Counted from the stretch's first letter, positions 1 to 8,072 are shown. The stretch is 20,747 nt of DNA from Cellvibrionales bacterium UBA1969 (GCA_002339085.1 DDDX01000042.1:1-20747); one strand, 5' to 3'. The notes: a model not told the origin generated them from the letters alone. Program-made: numbers and translations.

Positions 1-207
1 CTCGGCTAAGGCTATGCAGGCGCCCCCATGCACAAGGCCAAACGGTTGGTGTATGGTGGGCCTAACTGGCATGACTGCCGTTAGCGAATCTTCCCCGATG
101 ACCGTTATTTTGATATCTAATGTGGTCATTAATGTGCCTTGTCCGTCAATGCCTTGTTGCAGACGTTCTATCTTTTCAAAAGTGACGGGTTCAAACCAAA
201 TACTCAT
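1..207 (-). CDS. Hotdog-fold acyl-CoA thioesterase, N-terminal part (cut by window edge)
   Basis: Only the first 69 codons are inside the window, and the gene continues past position 1. The visible part ends in QPFGLVHGGACIALAE, which matches the active-site segment of YdiI/MenI and PaaI-type thioesterases: a His-Gly-Gly turn followed by a catalytic Glu in LAE. The preceding stretch (GEDSLTAVMPV) is also typical of the family. These cytosolic enzymes hydrolyse acyl-CoA or aroyl-CoA thioesters. In E. coli YdiI the substrate is 1,4-dihydroxy-2-naphthoyl-CoA, but the substrate here cannot be read from the fragment. The start is the ATG at 205-207, with AAAGAG about 8 bases upstream. The lipoprotein gene lies 65 bases upstream on the same strand, so the two could be co-transcribed. 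Confidence 0.85.
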   Translation of the reverse strand, partial: MSIWFEPVTFEKIERLQQGIDGQGTLMTTLDIKITVIGEDSLTAVMPVRPTIHQPFGLVHGGACIALAE

Positions 208-272
208 AGATTTACTCTTTGTCATTTTTGTTAAATTTTTCGACACATGAATCGAAGGATTTATTGTCGATA

Positions 273-1073
273 CTATTCCTCGGGTGACTTTGGGTAATCA
301 TCCATGACGGCAAATGGGTGCAACGCTAAGGCGACACCTTGACTAATATGATTTGGGCTGCTGAAAATATTTTCTCGTCGAACAAAGCGCCCGTTGCCTC
401 GATGAGGGTCAATCATCCGAGTGATTTCAATACCGCCTGCGCTTTGAAAAAGACGTTGGCCATCAACATGATAAATGGTCACAAGTATCGATACAGCTGG
501 CACAGTTTGCATCCAATCAAAGCCCTGTGATACGCCAGTGCCTGCGCCTTTAATTTTTGGTTTTCTGCTCACGCCGTCCCACCGTGCAGTTCGGCTAGAG
601 CCGTTGCTAAAGCTGACCTGTCGCTCAATTAAATCAGTGAACACAATAGCATCGATGTTGCTATTTTGTTTTATTTCTTGCAAGACGGTATACATGACAC
701 GCATAAACGCACGCTGATTGATTTGCGAGGTGTAGCTGTCGTAGGGTTGCCCATATTGTCTAATGGCTTTTCGCCAGGCTTGCTGGAACAGGGCGTTACT
801 AGCAATCTCATAGCCGCTGTCTTTGAGTTGTTTTTTTACGTAGTTATCGATTTTACCTTGCTCATCACGCAGGTACTTTTTTGACGGTGCGTTAAAGTTA
901 ACATGCGCGACTGTGATTTTTTTGACTGGTGACGATGCTATTTTTTCATCGTTTAATGAAAATGGGTAAAGAGTGTCATTAAGCGATGTATTTTTGCAAG
1001 CGATTAGAAAAAATGCGCACAAGGCAAACAGAAAAAAGCGATAGCTTTGCTGAAAGATTGTTATCTTATTCAT
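273..1073 (-). CDS. Predicted outer-membrane lipoprotein, family not recognised
   Basis: A 266-residue protein with a lipoprotein signal: a hydrophobic stretch at residues 11-25, then the lipobox LIAC with the lipidated Cys at 26. Residue +2 is Lys, not Asp, so the usual sorting rule predicts the outer membrane with the body facing the periplasm. The mature part is mixed alpha/beta, has no repeats, and contains a Gly/Ser/Arg-rich loop around residues 155-185. I do not recognise the family and assign no function. The ATG start is supported by AGAGAG six bases upstream. It is followed on the same strand by the thioesterase gene and preceded by about 150 bases in which I see no gene. Confidence 0.75.
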   Translation of the reverse strand: MNKITIFQQSYRFFLFALCAFFLIACKNTSLNDTLYPFSLNDEKIASSPVKKITVAHVNFNAPSKKYLRDEQGKIDNYVKKQLKDSGYEIASNALFQQAWRKAIRQYGQPYDSYTSQINQRAFMRVMYTVLQEIKQNSNIDAIVFTDLIERQVSFSNGSSRTARWDGVSRKPKIKGAGTGVSQGFDWMQTVPAVSILVTIYHVDGQRLFQSAGGIEITRMIDPHRGNGRFVRRENIFSSPNHISQGVALALHPFAVMDDYPKSPEE

Positions 1074-1226
1074 ATTGATCTCTCTTATGGTCGCTGCATA
1101 GTAATGGCATTATACAGAAAAGCATGGTGGTTAACGTCTAAATGCCTGACAGTAATAGGGTGAATTATAGTGGCGACACTTCCTGTAAATACATTTGATT
1201 TTAAGGTATTAGGCCAAAAATAAATT

Positions 1227-1793
1227 TTAGTGTTCATCGTTATGTAGAATGTTGATCCCGTATTCTTGGCGCAGGTCCTGAATCGAGCGGTTGAGATAAT
1301 GCTCTGGACATTCTAGTGCCCATTTTTTCTGCATGTTGCGTGCTTTTTTGAAAACCGCACGGATTCGATAAAAATTTTTTCGGTAGATCTTCAGTATGCC
1401 CCGAATGCCATAGTCATCAAAAAGCTCACGGTAAAGGCCTTTGAGCTGTGGCAACTTGGCATAGGCGATAAGACTGACGAAGCGAAAGTGGCAGCCAAAT
1501 AAAACCCAGATATCGAGGAGCACTTCTTGCTCAATGCTCGTATCTAGTCCGAATATCACATGCGTGCAGTCATGATTTCTAAGTAAATTGCCGCTACTGG
1601 TATTGTCTTTTAATGGCGAACGTGAAGCGGGAAATGAGTCATAATAAACTTCTAGCCCTTCAGCCAGGGTTAAGTCGCAATCTTGTTGCTGTAAAATATC
1701 CATCATCGTATGGTAAGGCAGGGATGTTGAGCCTGTCAAAGCCACGCATCTAGCCGAGTGTTCGTCAAAAAAATACCTATTGTTGAACGTCAA
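1227..1793 (-). CDS. Coq4-like protein with intact HDxxH-x11-E metal motif
   Basis: 188 residues. Residues 74-90 carry HDCTH, eleven residues, then Glu. This is exactly the HDxxH(x)11E signature of COQ4, the ubiquinone-biosynthesis protein now linked to C1 decarboxylation/hydroxylation of the head group. The surrounding text (EGLEVYYDSFP before it, a hydrophobic helix after it) also fits. The C-terminal third is basic and helical. Bacterial Coq4-like proteins are poorly characterised, so a quinone-related role is an inference from the motif. The first possible start is TTG at 1791-1793, only two codons after an in-frame stop. An ATG pair at residues 30-31 would shorten it but keep the motif. 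It is divergent from the esterase gene, with 82 bases between the chosen starts. Confidence 0.65.
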   Translation of the reverse strand: MTFNNRYFFDEHSARCVALTGSTSLPYHTMMDILQQQDCDLTLAEGLEVYYDSFPASRSPLKDNTSSGNLLRNHDCTHVIFGLDTSIEQEVLLDIWVLFGCHFRFVSLIAYAKLPQLKGLYRELFDDYGIRGILKIYRKNFYRIRAVFKKARNMQKKWALECPEHYLNRSIQDLRQEYGINILHNDEH

Positions 1794-1875
1794 TAGGACT
1801 TATTTCAATCGCGATGTGATGAGTTTTTGCTTTACAATATTCACCATATTCTTTCGACGAACACGTACTTACATT

Positions 1876-2694
1876 ATGAAAAATGTTTCCAGCATAGAGC
1901 CACTGCACTACAAACATACTGGCTTAGCTGAGCCACGAACTAATGACAGCCCAGTGGTTCTGATTCATGGTCTATTGGGTATGGGGCGTAACCTCGGTGC
2001 ATTGGCCAGGAGCTTGGCAGACGACTATTCGATTTTAAGTGTTGATTTACTGAACCACGGTCGCTCACCTCGAACTGATGTAATGGATTTCACCTTATTA
2101 GCTAACAGCGTGGTGAATTTATTAACCGACCTAGGTATCGCCAAGGCCCATTTTATCGGCCACTCTTTAGGGGGTAAGGTAGCAATGACTATTGCGCTTA
2201 ATTACCCTGATCAAACCGATAAATGTATCATTGCCGACATTGCACCAGTGACTTATGCACCTGAGCATAATGATTTATTTGCCTTGTTAAGTGCGATTGA
2301 TTTGTCGCAGTATCGCCAGCGAGCTGAGCTGCAAGCACATCTTACTAAGCAGCTTAAAGACGCTTCAGTGATTCAATTGCTATTGCAAAATCTCAAACGA
2401 TCGAGGACCGGCTGGCAGTGGCAAATGCATCTGCCAGCGATTATTGCCAGCTATGATGCCCTAAGGGAAGGCATCCACTTACCTGAGAATGGGCAACAAG
2501 CAAATTGTCCGTGTTTATTCTTATGCGGCGGGCAATCGCATTATTGGCGAGATGAGTATGAAGTTCAGGCGCGTAAGTTGTTTTCTTTCGCACAGTTTCA
2601 CACAATTGCCAGTGCAAGCCATTGGCTTCATATTGAGCGGCCAGAACAGTTCAACACTAAGGTAGCGGATTTTCTTGCTTTTGCAGATGATTAG
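1876..2694 (+). CDS. ybfF: YbfF-type alpha/beta-hydrolase esterase
   Basis: 272 residues from the ATG at 1876. An upstream in-frame ATG at 1780 would add 32 residues absent from the family and overlap the divergent gene. Alpha/beta-hydrolase landmarks are in order: oxyanion-hole HGLLG (31-35), NHGRSPR (60-66), nucleophile elbow GHSLGG with Ser97, ADIAPV with Asp121, and SHWLHIERPE with His249. The Asp just after the nucleophile helix, in the DIAPV segment, is the position used in the YbfF triad (known for E. coli YbfF; the match is mine). This family is cytosolic and cleaves short-chain acyl esters, including acyl-CoA in vitro; the natural substrate is unknown. No terminator is obvious downstream. 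Confidence 0.88.
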   Translation: MKNVSSIEPLHYKHTGLAEPRTNDSPVVLIHGLLGMGRNLGALARSLADDYSILSVDLLNHGRSPRTDVMDFTLLANSVVNLLTDLGIAKAHFIGHSLGGKVAMTIALNYPDQTDKCIIADIAPVTYAPEHNDLFALLSAIDLSQYRQRAELQAHLTKQLKDASVIQLLLQNLKRSRTGWQWQMHLPAIIASYDALREGIHLPENGQQANCPCLFLCGGQSHYWRDEYEVQARKLFSFAQFHTIASASHWLHIERPEQFNTKVADFLAFADD

Positions 2695-3087
2695 TCGATT
2701 TAGAATGATGGAGGTTTGAGGTGCTTATTGGATCGGCGTTTAATTATGGAACCTATTTTTACAACTAATAAAAAGATAAATATATCGATATAAATCAATA
2801 ATTTACAATTAAATGATTGAGTAATCAGCGCCTTAGATTAGATTATTTTTTTGACAAAAGAGTTTGACTTTTTGATTGTAAAGTATACTATAAAGGTCCC
2901 TTGGCTCCTATTTGAATTGGGTGTTAATGCGATGTTTTGCATTTATCGACAATAAAATAGGTCCAAACTGCTTTTTGTTATAGTTAAAAAGCCGTTTTAA
3001 AGCATTTTCCTGTGTTTTATCTTATTTTATTTCTTTCATGCATTTCTCCACCACCCTTATAGGATTTTCACATTAGGGGATTTTATC
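2695..3087. other. 393-base AT-rich intergenic region with promoter-like and hairpin elements
   Basis: No gene is seen here. The region is strongly AT-rich and holds a perfect 12-bp palindrome TATATCGATATA at 2781-2792, which could be a regulator site. TTGACA (2851-2856) and TTGACT (2864-2869) lie upstream of TATACT (2884-2889) and TATAAA (2889-2894). Downstream is a nested inverted repeat: outer arms CCTATTT (2907-2913) and AAATAGG (2955-2961), inner hairpin AATGCGA/TTGCATT (2926-2943, one G-T pair). If transcription starts just after 2894, the 266-aa gene has a leader of nearly 190 bases. I see no known riboswitch class. Confidence 0.5.
2864..2894 (+). promoter_or_regulatory. Candidate promoter for the VPVPGA-tail protein and tpsB
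   Basis: TTGACT at 2864-2869 resembles a -35 box. Two -10-like hexamers follow: TATACT (2884-2889, spacer 14) and TATAAA (2889-2894, spacer 19). Neither spacer is ideal, so this is only a suggestion, placed here because it is the best match in the region upstream of the 3088 gene. Confidence 0.3.
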
Positions 3088-3888
3088 GTGAAGAAAATAA
3101 TAGCTGTATTCCTTATGTTGAGTTGTGCGGTGTCGATTAATGCTGCTCAAGTGAATTTTACGGGTGGGACCTCGTCAACCCTATACATTAATCAAGTCAA
3201 TGCATTTGAATTTAACTCCGTTGAATATAATCTGCATGTCAAAGATTTTGCCTTGGTCTCACCTGAGGCGAATAATGGCGAAGAGTTAATTTATTTGGGG
3301 GCTTATCAAAATATTGGTTACGATCCAGAATCTGATATGAATACCATCGCGGTCGATTTGCAGAATCTGAATACCGATCAAGCGGTCACGGCAGGGGTCT
3401 CTTTGGTTTTAAGTGGCGGCAGAAAAATGACTTGGGATCTCACTTGGGATACCTCAGTTGCGCTGAACAGTATTGTGTTATTTGGCTTGGTTGATGATCA
3501 ATCGCTGATCATCAACGGCTCTAACGTTAATTTATCAAACTCAAGTAGTGATAGCATTGGGCTTAATATAATTCATTCCTCAACACAGGTCTGTGGTTTT
3601 GCTTTGCCGCAGTACTCTGATGATTGTCGAACCGATCGAATTCTTGGTATTAATAGGGATGTAGAAGATGAATGGGGGGATATTGTCTCTTCTAATAATC
3701 CTATTGTGAATTATCTTAGCGGTGAAACTGATTTAAAAATCACCAGTTTTAATGGTGCTTATGAGGCGAATGATTTTGTCATCGGTATTGAGACGACCGC
3801 CGTACCAGTACCGGGTGCATTTTTATTATTTTCATCCTCGTTATTTTTGGCTTTCATTCGCTCAAAGATGGGCGCAAGTTCGTTATAA
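3088..3888 (+). CDS. Exported protein with VPVPGA-type C-terminal sorting tail
   Basis: 266 residues, starting at GTG with AGGGGA seven bases upstream. Residues 1-20 form a standard signal peptide. The body is beta-rich and polar with no family I recognise. Its only two Cys after the signal (in TQVCGF and SDDCR) could form a disulfide. The tail from residue 239 reads VPVPGA, a hydrophobic stretch (about 245-257), then R258 and K260. This three-part layout matches PEP-CTERM/VPLPA-CTERM signals that exosortases cut and attach to the envelope. The basic cluster is weaker than usual, and six residues follow it. The tpsB start is 35 bases downstream on the same strand, so co-transcription is likely and a role with the secretion pair is plausible but unproven. 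Confidence 0.72.
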   Translation: MKKIIAVFLMLSCAVSINAAQVNFTGGTSSTLYINQVNAFEFNSVEYNLHVKDFALVSPEANNGEELIYLGAYQNIGYDPESDMNTIAVDLQNLNTDQAVTAGVSLVLSGGRKMTWDLTWDTSVALNSIVLFGLVDDQSLIINGSNVNLSNSSSDSIGLNIIHSSTQVCGFALPQYSDDCRTDRILGINRDVEDEWGDIVSSNNPIVNYLSGETDLKITSFNGAYEANDFVIGIETTAVPVPGAFLLFSSSLFLAFIRSKMGASSL

Positions 3889-3923
3889 TAAGTTTTTAAA
3901 TTTTAATAATAAAGCTTGTAAAT

Positions 3924-5678
3924 ATGTCATTGACACACTTTAAGGGCATGCTATCTGGATTAATTTTCTGCTGTTTAAGTCTAATCAGTATGGCTCAGCC
4001 TTCTTTTCCTAATTTGCTTAAACCCGAGCGAGAATTACCTTTACTGCCTGAGGAAGTGGTAGACGAAATTGTCTCGGTGCCGGCGATAGGCTTGAAACCA
4101 CTAGAAGATGACGGCGGCACAACAATTACTATTCAGCAGTTTGTGATTAGTTATGATCAGCCCGAGGCATTGACGGCGGCTCAATTGGCGGGTGCTCAAC
4201 AGTTAACGGTAGATTTTCTAGCCCAACACCAACAACAACTCAATCTTTCCCAGCTCGATGATTTAGTCTTTTCGCTCACCCAATATTTACGTGATAACGG
4301 TTTCATGTTGGCCCAAGCGCTGTTGCCCGCGCAAGAAATTGAGCGCGGTGAAGTATCATTGCAGGTCTTGATCGGCATGCTAGGGGATGTGGTGGTTGAA
4401 GATAATTTGCATTACCGTGTCGAGGCGTTAAGCCAGGCTTTTCAGTCGGCGATGGGCAAGCCAGTCAAAGTATCGACTATTGAAAGTCAGATTCTACGCC
4501 TAAATGATTTGCCGGGCTTATCGGCCACTGCCGTATTTAAAGCCGGTGATGATTTGGGCGAAACTCGAATGGCGGTAAAAGTGCTTGAAGAAGACAAGCT
4601 CGAGTATTTAATTAAAGCCGATAATTATGGTGCCGACGTATCAGGCGTGGCGCGTTTATCGATGGGGGTGACGGCCAATAATCTAAGTGGTCATCGTGAT
4701 AAATTATCGGTCGATGCGCTAAAAACTTTTGACTCTGGGGATATGAGCAATGTTCGAATTACCTATGAAATCACAGAGCCCTCGTTACTGCATACTTTCG
4801 GTACGGGCTTTTCAAAGACCCGTCTAGACATCCAAGGACTACTTACTAACAATGGTGCGGCTAAAGGTGACACTGAAATTGGTCAAATGTATGTGCGTTC
4901 ACAGTGGTTAAAAAGCCGTGATCTAACTGTATCAACCCAGTTAGGCTTAGCTGTCAAACGGTCAAATATTTTTATTGATCAATTCAATAGTGATCAAGGC
5001 GTTGACCGTCTTGCTGTTGCCGATGCCGCCCTAGTGGCAGAGGGTGTTGATAAGCGCTTCAAAGGCATTTACCGCGCGAGCTTGAGTGTTTCTCAAGGGT
5101 TAAACAACAGCTTTGGCGCGATGAATAGCTGGGGCAATAATGATAGTCTGACTAAGACTATTGATGGCACAAACACTCTAAGCGGTGGGTTCATTAAATA
5201 CAATGCCAGTTATACGCGTTTACAAACGCTAAGCCGAAATCAGTCATTGTTTTTTCATGTCCACGGTCAATACACCAAGGACTGGCTGTCAACACTTGAG
5301 AAAATAAGTTTAGGCGGGCCGTATTCGGTTAGGGCCTATTCAGTGGCAGAATACGCGCGTGACACAGGCGTTTTAGCCAGCTTGGCATGGCAGACCAATG
5401 GTGGCGCGTTATTAGATTCCATCGCTTACGATGACTACAGCTGGAATGAAATTGTGCAGTTGTCGGTGTTTGCCGATTATGCGGTGGGTAAAGCGGGCCA
5501 AAAGAAAAACGGCGATGATCAAAAAGAAGAGCTGTCAGGTTGGGGAATTGAGGCGAGATTCACTTTCCCAGAGCCCGAGATATTCGCCTCTATTGCATTG
5601 GCGCGACCTTTTTATGGCGCTGAGTCACTGTCTGGCGACAACGGCCAGTATTGGTTGGTCTTGGGCGTGATGTTTTAA
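3924..5678 (+). CDS. TpsB outer-membrane transporter (ShlB/FhaC/HecB family)
   Basis: 584 residues, the usual size for the family. Signal peptide 1-24, then a Pro-rich linker. Two POTRA domains follow: about 66-150 (ending LPAQEIERGEVSLQVLIG, typical of the ShlB-type POTRA) and about 151-226. The rest is a 16-strand-type beta barrel ending in terminal Phe584, the signal recognised by the Bam complex. The loop-6 motif is GGPYSVRAY (V469, R470, Y472); the Arg is the conserved barrel-lumen residue of the Omp85/TpsB superfamily. Function: secretes a partner TPS-domain protein across the outer membrane, and the partner is almost certainly the 5884 gene. The ATG at 3924 lacks a clear ribosome site, so translation may be coupled to the gene 35 bases upstream. 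Confidence 0.93.
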   Translation: MSLTHFKGMLSGLIFCCLSLISMAQPSFPNLLKPERELPLLPEEVVDEIVSVPAIGLKPLEDDGGTTITIQQFVISYDQPEALTAAQLAGAQQLTVDFLAQHQQQLNLSQLDDLVFSLTQYLRDNGFMLAQALLPAQEIERGEVSLQVLIGMLGDVVVEDNLHYRVEALSQAFQSAMGKPVKVSTIESQILRLNDLPGLSATAVFKAGDDLGETRMAVKVLEEDKLEYLIKADNYGADVSGVARLSMGVTANNLSGHRDKLSVDALKTFDSGDMSNVRITYEITEPSLLHTFGTGFSKTRLDIQGLLTNNGAAKGDTEIGQMYVRSQWLKSRDLTVSTQLGLAVKRSNIFIDQFNSDQGVDRLAVADAALVAEGVDKRFKGIYRASLSVSQGLNNSFGAMNSWGNNDSLTKTIDGTNTLSGGFIKYNASYTRLQTLSRNQSLFFHVHGQYTKDWLSTLEKISLGGPYSVRAYSVAEYARDTGVLASLAWQTNGGALLDSIAYDDYSWNEIVQLSVFADYAVGKAGQKKNGDDQKEELSGWGIEARFTFPEPEIFASIALARPFYGAESLSGDNGQYWLVLGVMF

Positions 5679-5733
5679 GCAACGGATTCAGACGATAGAT
5701 TTATTGTAGGGCTTAGATAGCTAAGGTTAAAGT

Positions 5734-5790
5734 CGTTTAAAAATAAGGGGTTCAGAGCTTTTAAAAAAGGGGTTCAGCGCGTTTAAAAAT
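5734..5790. repeat. Tandem 22-bp repeat, about 2.5 copies, between tpsB and tpsA
   Basis: AAGGGGTTCAG occurs at 5745-5755 and again at 5767-5777. A poly-T/A segment of the form GTTTAAAAAT occurs at 5735-5744, 5758-5767 (imperfect) and 5781-5790. The period is 22 bp, close to two helical turns, so repeated elements face the same side of the DNA. The block ends about 45 bp upstream of the tpsA -10 box, where an activator or repressor array would be expected. Binding by a regulator is an inference. Confidence 0.6.
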
Positions 5791-5836
5791 TAAGTAAAAA
5801 TATAACAGCGGTGTCGTGCTTTACGTTCTGGCTGTG

Positions 5837-5842
5837 TATAAT
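5837..5842 (+). promoter_or_regulatory. Consensus -10 box for the tpsA-like gene
   Basis: A perfect TATAAT lies 41 bases before the start codon at 5884. No good -35 hexamer is present 15-19 bases upstream, which would fit dependence on an activator binding the repeats at 5734-5790. This suggests the exoprotein gene has its own promoter separate from tpsB. Confidence 0.45.
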
Positions 5843-5883
5843 TTAAGCAAATTGAAATAATTTGTTTATAAACTAAGGGCAAT

Positions 5884-7848
5884 ATGATGAAAGGATTATC
5901 TGTGATGAAAATATCAACTTTTCATTTTGAGTATACGATAGTTTTCGTCGCTTCATTATTGTTGCCATGTACCTTAATGGCATTGCCGAGTGAGGCAGAT
6001 TTTAGTCATGTTGGAGGCGTCTCTAACAGTGCGAGTTATGCTCATAATTCGGCAACCGAGTCAACGTTAAGCCTGACGGCTGATCGTCAAGTGGTGCACT
6101 TTAATGGCGGCGGTTTTAATCTTGCCTCAAGTGAAATTTTTAATGCATCGTATTCTGTTAGTGATTTAGCCCAAACATCCTCAGTGCTCATTGAAGATGT
6201 GAGCGGTAACCCTAGCGCAATCTATGGTCTGATGCGCGGTAACACTCAAGTCTATTTTATTAACCAAAATGGCGTATTTTTTGGCAACGGCAGCAGCGTT
6301 GATTTGCCTAGTCTAGTCGTTAGCACCCTCGCATTGAGTCCGTCTGATTTTGAGGCAAGCAATTTTAATTTCACTAATAATGGGCTCGGTAGCGGTATCA
6401 CGATTGAAGGTTTAAGCTCAGTTAATGACGTGAGTTTTATTTCCGATCAAATCACTATCGATGGTGAAGTAAATGTCAGTAACGGCAGTTTTCATGCCGT
6501 TGCCGGTGAAAATGTCGTTGTCAGCTATGACAGCAATAATCTGATTCAATTTGATATTACCGAAGCCATTGATGCGACTGACCCCGACGGGGTGATTCAC
6601 GTTACCGCTAACGGTCAAATCATTGCGCAAGATGTCAACCTACGTGCCCGTGTATTAGATCCTTACAGTCTCGCTATTAATAACCAAGGGCTCATTCGTG
6701 CCACAGGATTAGATAGCTCTTCACCGGGTGTCATTCGTCTGGTAGGGCACGGCGGTAAAATGAATGTTGATGGTGACTTAGATGCGGTCAATGGAAGCGT
6801 TGAATTGTCAGCGGGAAGAATTAGACTGCTAGGCAATATTGTAGCAAATAATATTCAAGCCGCTATAGGTTTTGGAGCGAATGTAGGTGAGCTTGATCTT
6901 TTTGAGATAAGCAATTTTCAGGTTCAAAGTATGGATATCCTTGGCTTGGGTCAGTTAAACAAGGTTTATGGTCTAGCAAATATTCAAGTTACGGGTCTGA
7001 ATTCGGGCACTGCGGGTCTCGATGGCGTTGGTACGAGTACTAATAATTGGACAGAGAATGCTGTCGTTTTTTCTAATGTCCATTATTTCAAGTTGACAGG
7101 TAAAGTTATTAATAATGTCAATGTGTTAGCAGGCGGGTCGCTAAATACTGAATATAACGGCAGGCTTGCGGGTCACATTATTGGTGGCGGTAATATAGAT
7201 AATTTTAATATTGATGGCGAGGTAGCTGTTATTAATGGTGGGTTTAACTTTAATACATTGAGTGGTGTGTTTAACCCTAATGATGGCGTGTCTGATAATG
7301 TTACGACATGGCAGAATATTGATATTGTGACGCCGGGTGTTATTGTTCCTGACTCCGTTATTGTGCCACGCAATTCCACCAATGCCATAACAGATAACAG
7401 TTCATTGTCATTAGGCTTAGTTGGTTCGGATCAAAGTCTTAAGCTGCCGTGTGCTTACCGAGACAAGGGCGAGGCGAAAGACGATGAAGATTGTAATAAA
7501 GCCGAGCTAGAAGCATTGGTTTCCAGCCTCATTCACTTTGACTTTAATTCATCAGCGATTACTTTGGCCTCACAAGATCGATTGAATCGTGTTGCCTCAT
7601 TTATCCTTCAAGACGATCGTTTTGATCGGGTAGTGCTTTCTGGTCATACGGATAACCTCGGCACCATCGCTTATAACTTAGCGCTGTCAGAGCGAAGAAC
7701 GACTTCAACTGCTGTCTACTTAAAAGGTCAGGGCGTTGCCACCAGCTTATTTGAAATTCATGCGTTTGGTGAGTCGCTACCGGCAAGGTCGAATGCGACT
7801 GGCGCGGGTCGAGCCTACAATCGGCGCGTGCATGTTGAGCTTGAATAA
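5884..7848 (+). CDS. TpsA-like exoprotein: TPS (haemagglutination-activity) domain fused to OmpA-like domain
   Basis: 654 residues in one uninterrupted frame. Signal peptide about 1-33. Residues 34 to about 275 are a TPS secretion domain of the FhaB/HMW1A type, with YFINQNGVFFG (124-134, NPNG-like motif) and LPSLVVSTL (141-149) as hallmarks, followed by beta-helix-like text to about 460. A Thr/Ser/Asn-rich linker leads to C523 and C536. Residues 549-652 are an OmpA/MotB-type peptidoglycan-binding domain: FDFNS, GHTDNLG with Asp590, LSERR with Arg605 (the pair that binds diaminopimelate in OmpA) and GRAYNRRVHVELE. TpsA proteins are normally much longer and end in adhesin repeats or toxins, so this fusion is unusual. 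Start at ATG 5884, AAGGG six bases upstream; a second site (AAGGA before the ATG at residue 8) could also serve. It lies 205 bases downstream of tpsB, its likely transporter. Confidence 0.88.
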   Translation: MMKGLSVMKISTFHFEYTIVFVASLLLPCTLMALPSEADFSHVGGVSNSASYAHNSATESTLSLTADRQVVHFNGGGFNLASSEIFNASYSVSDLAQTSSVLIEDVSGNPSAIYGLMRGNTQVYFINQNGVFFGNGSSVDLPSLVVSTLALSPSDFEASNFNFTNNGLGSGITIEGLSSVNDVSFISDQITIDGEVNVSNGSFHAVAGENVVVSYDSNNLIQFDITEAIDATDPDGVIHVTANGQIIAQDVNLRARVLDPYSLAINNQGLIRATGLDSSSPGVIRLVGHGGKMNVDGDLDAVNGSVELSAGRIRLLGNIVANNIQAAIGFGANVGELDLFEISNFQVQSMDILGLGQLNKVYGLANIQVTGLNSGTAGLDGVGTSTNNWTENAVVFSNVHYFKLTGKVINNVNVLAGGSLNTEYNGRLAGHIIGGGNIDNFNIDGEVAVINGGFNFNTLSGVFNPNDGVSDNVTTWQNIDIVTPGVIVPDSVIVPRNSTNAITDNSSLSLGLVGSDQSLKLPCAYRDKGEAKDDEDCNKAELEALVSSLIHFDFNSSAITLASQDRLNRVASFILQDDRFDRVVLSGHTDNLGTIAYNLALSERRTTSTAVYLKGQGVATSLFEIHAFGESLPARSNATGAGRAYNRRVHVELE

Positions 7849-7878
7849 CCGCCATTGAGTTCGAATCTATCCTTATGG

Positions 7879-7903
7879 CCTGCGCTCAGTCGTTGAGTGC
7901 AGG
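7879..7903 (+). terminator. Hairpin after tpsA, possible terminator
   Basis: CCTGCGCTCA (7879-7888) pairs with TGAGTGCAGG (7894-7903) over ten positions with one G-T pair, around a five-base loop, 30 bases after the tpsA stop. Only a short run of three T follows, so termination may be weak or Rho-assisted. It separates tpsA from the metallopeptidase-like gene. Confidence 0.5.
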
Positions 7904-8072
7904 TTTCGAGCAATTATCCGTATTTTCCTTCCCTGAACGGCTTCAAATTATTTTAATTTAAAATGCGAACTGGTTAGCAGAATTGATTGTCGAGTATTGA
8001 AGCGCCGATCATCTTAGCTAAACTTAAATATAAGACGATAAACACGCTTTAATTTTCTAGGATTAAATTAAA

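Noticed and set aside
14..250. 78-aa open frame on the plus strand
   Set aside because: It lies opposite the clearly conserved thioesterase coding sequence and has no recognisable protein character.
1780..1875. Longer N-terminus for the YbfF-type esterase
   Set aside because: The extra 32 residues do not fit the family, and the extension overlaps the divergent Coq4-like gene; the ATG at 1876 starts just before the fold.
2895..3087. Cyclic-di-GMP or other known riboswitch in the leader
   Set aside because: Hairpins are present but no conserved riboswitch core sequence could be recognised.
5328..5339. Defective TpsB because loop-6 reads VRAY rather than VRGY
   Set aside because: Ala at this position is, to my knowledge, common in the ShlB/FhaC family; the essential Arg is present and the barrel end is intact.
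5734..5790. CRISPR array
   Set aside because: The repeats are 22 bp head-to-tail with no unique spacers, only about 2.5 units, and no cas genes are present.
5884..7848. Contact-dependent growth inhibition (CdiB/CdiA) system
   Set aside because: The exoprotein is only 654 aa, ends in an OmpA domain instead of a toxin, shows no VENN-type boundary, and no small immunity gene follows it.
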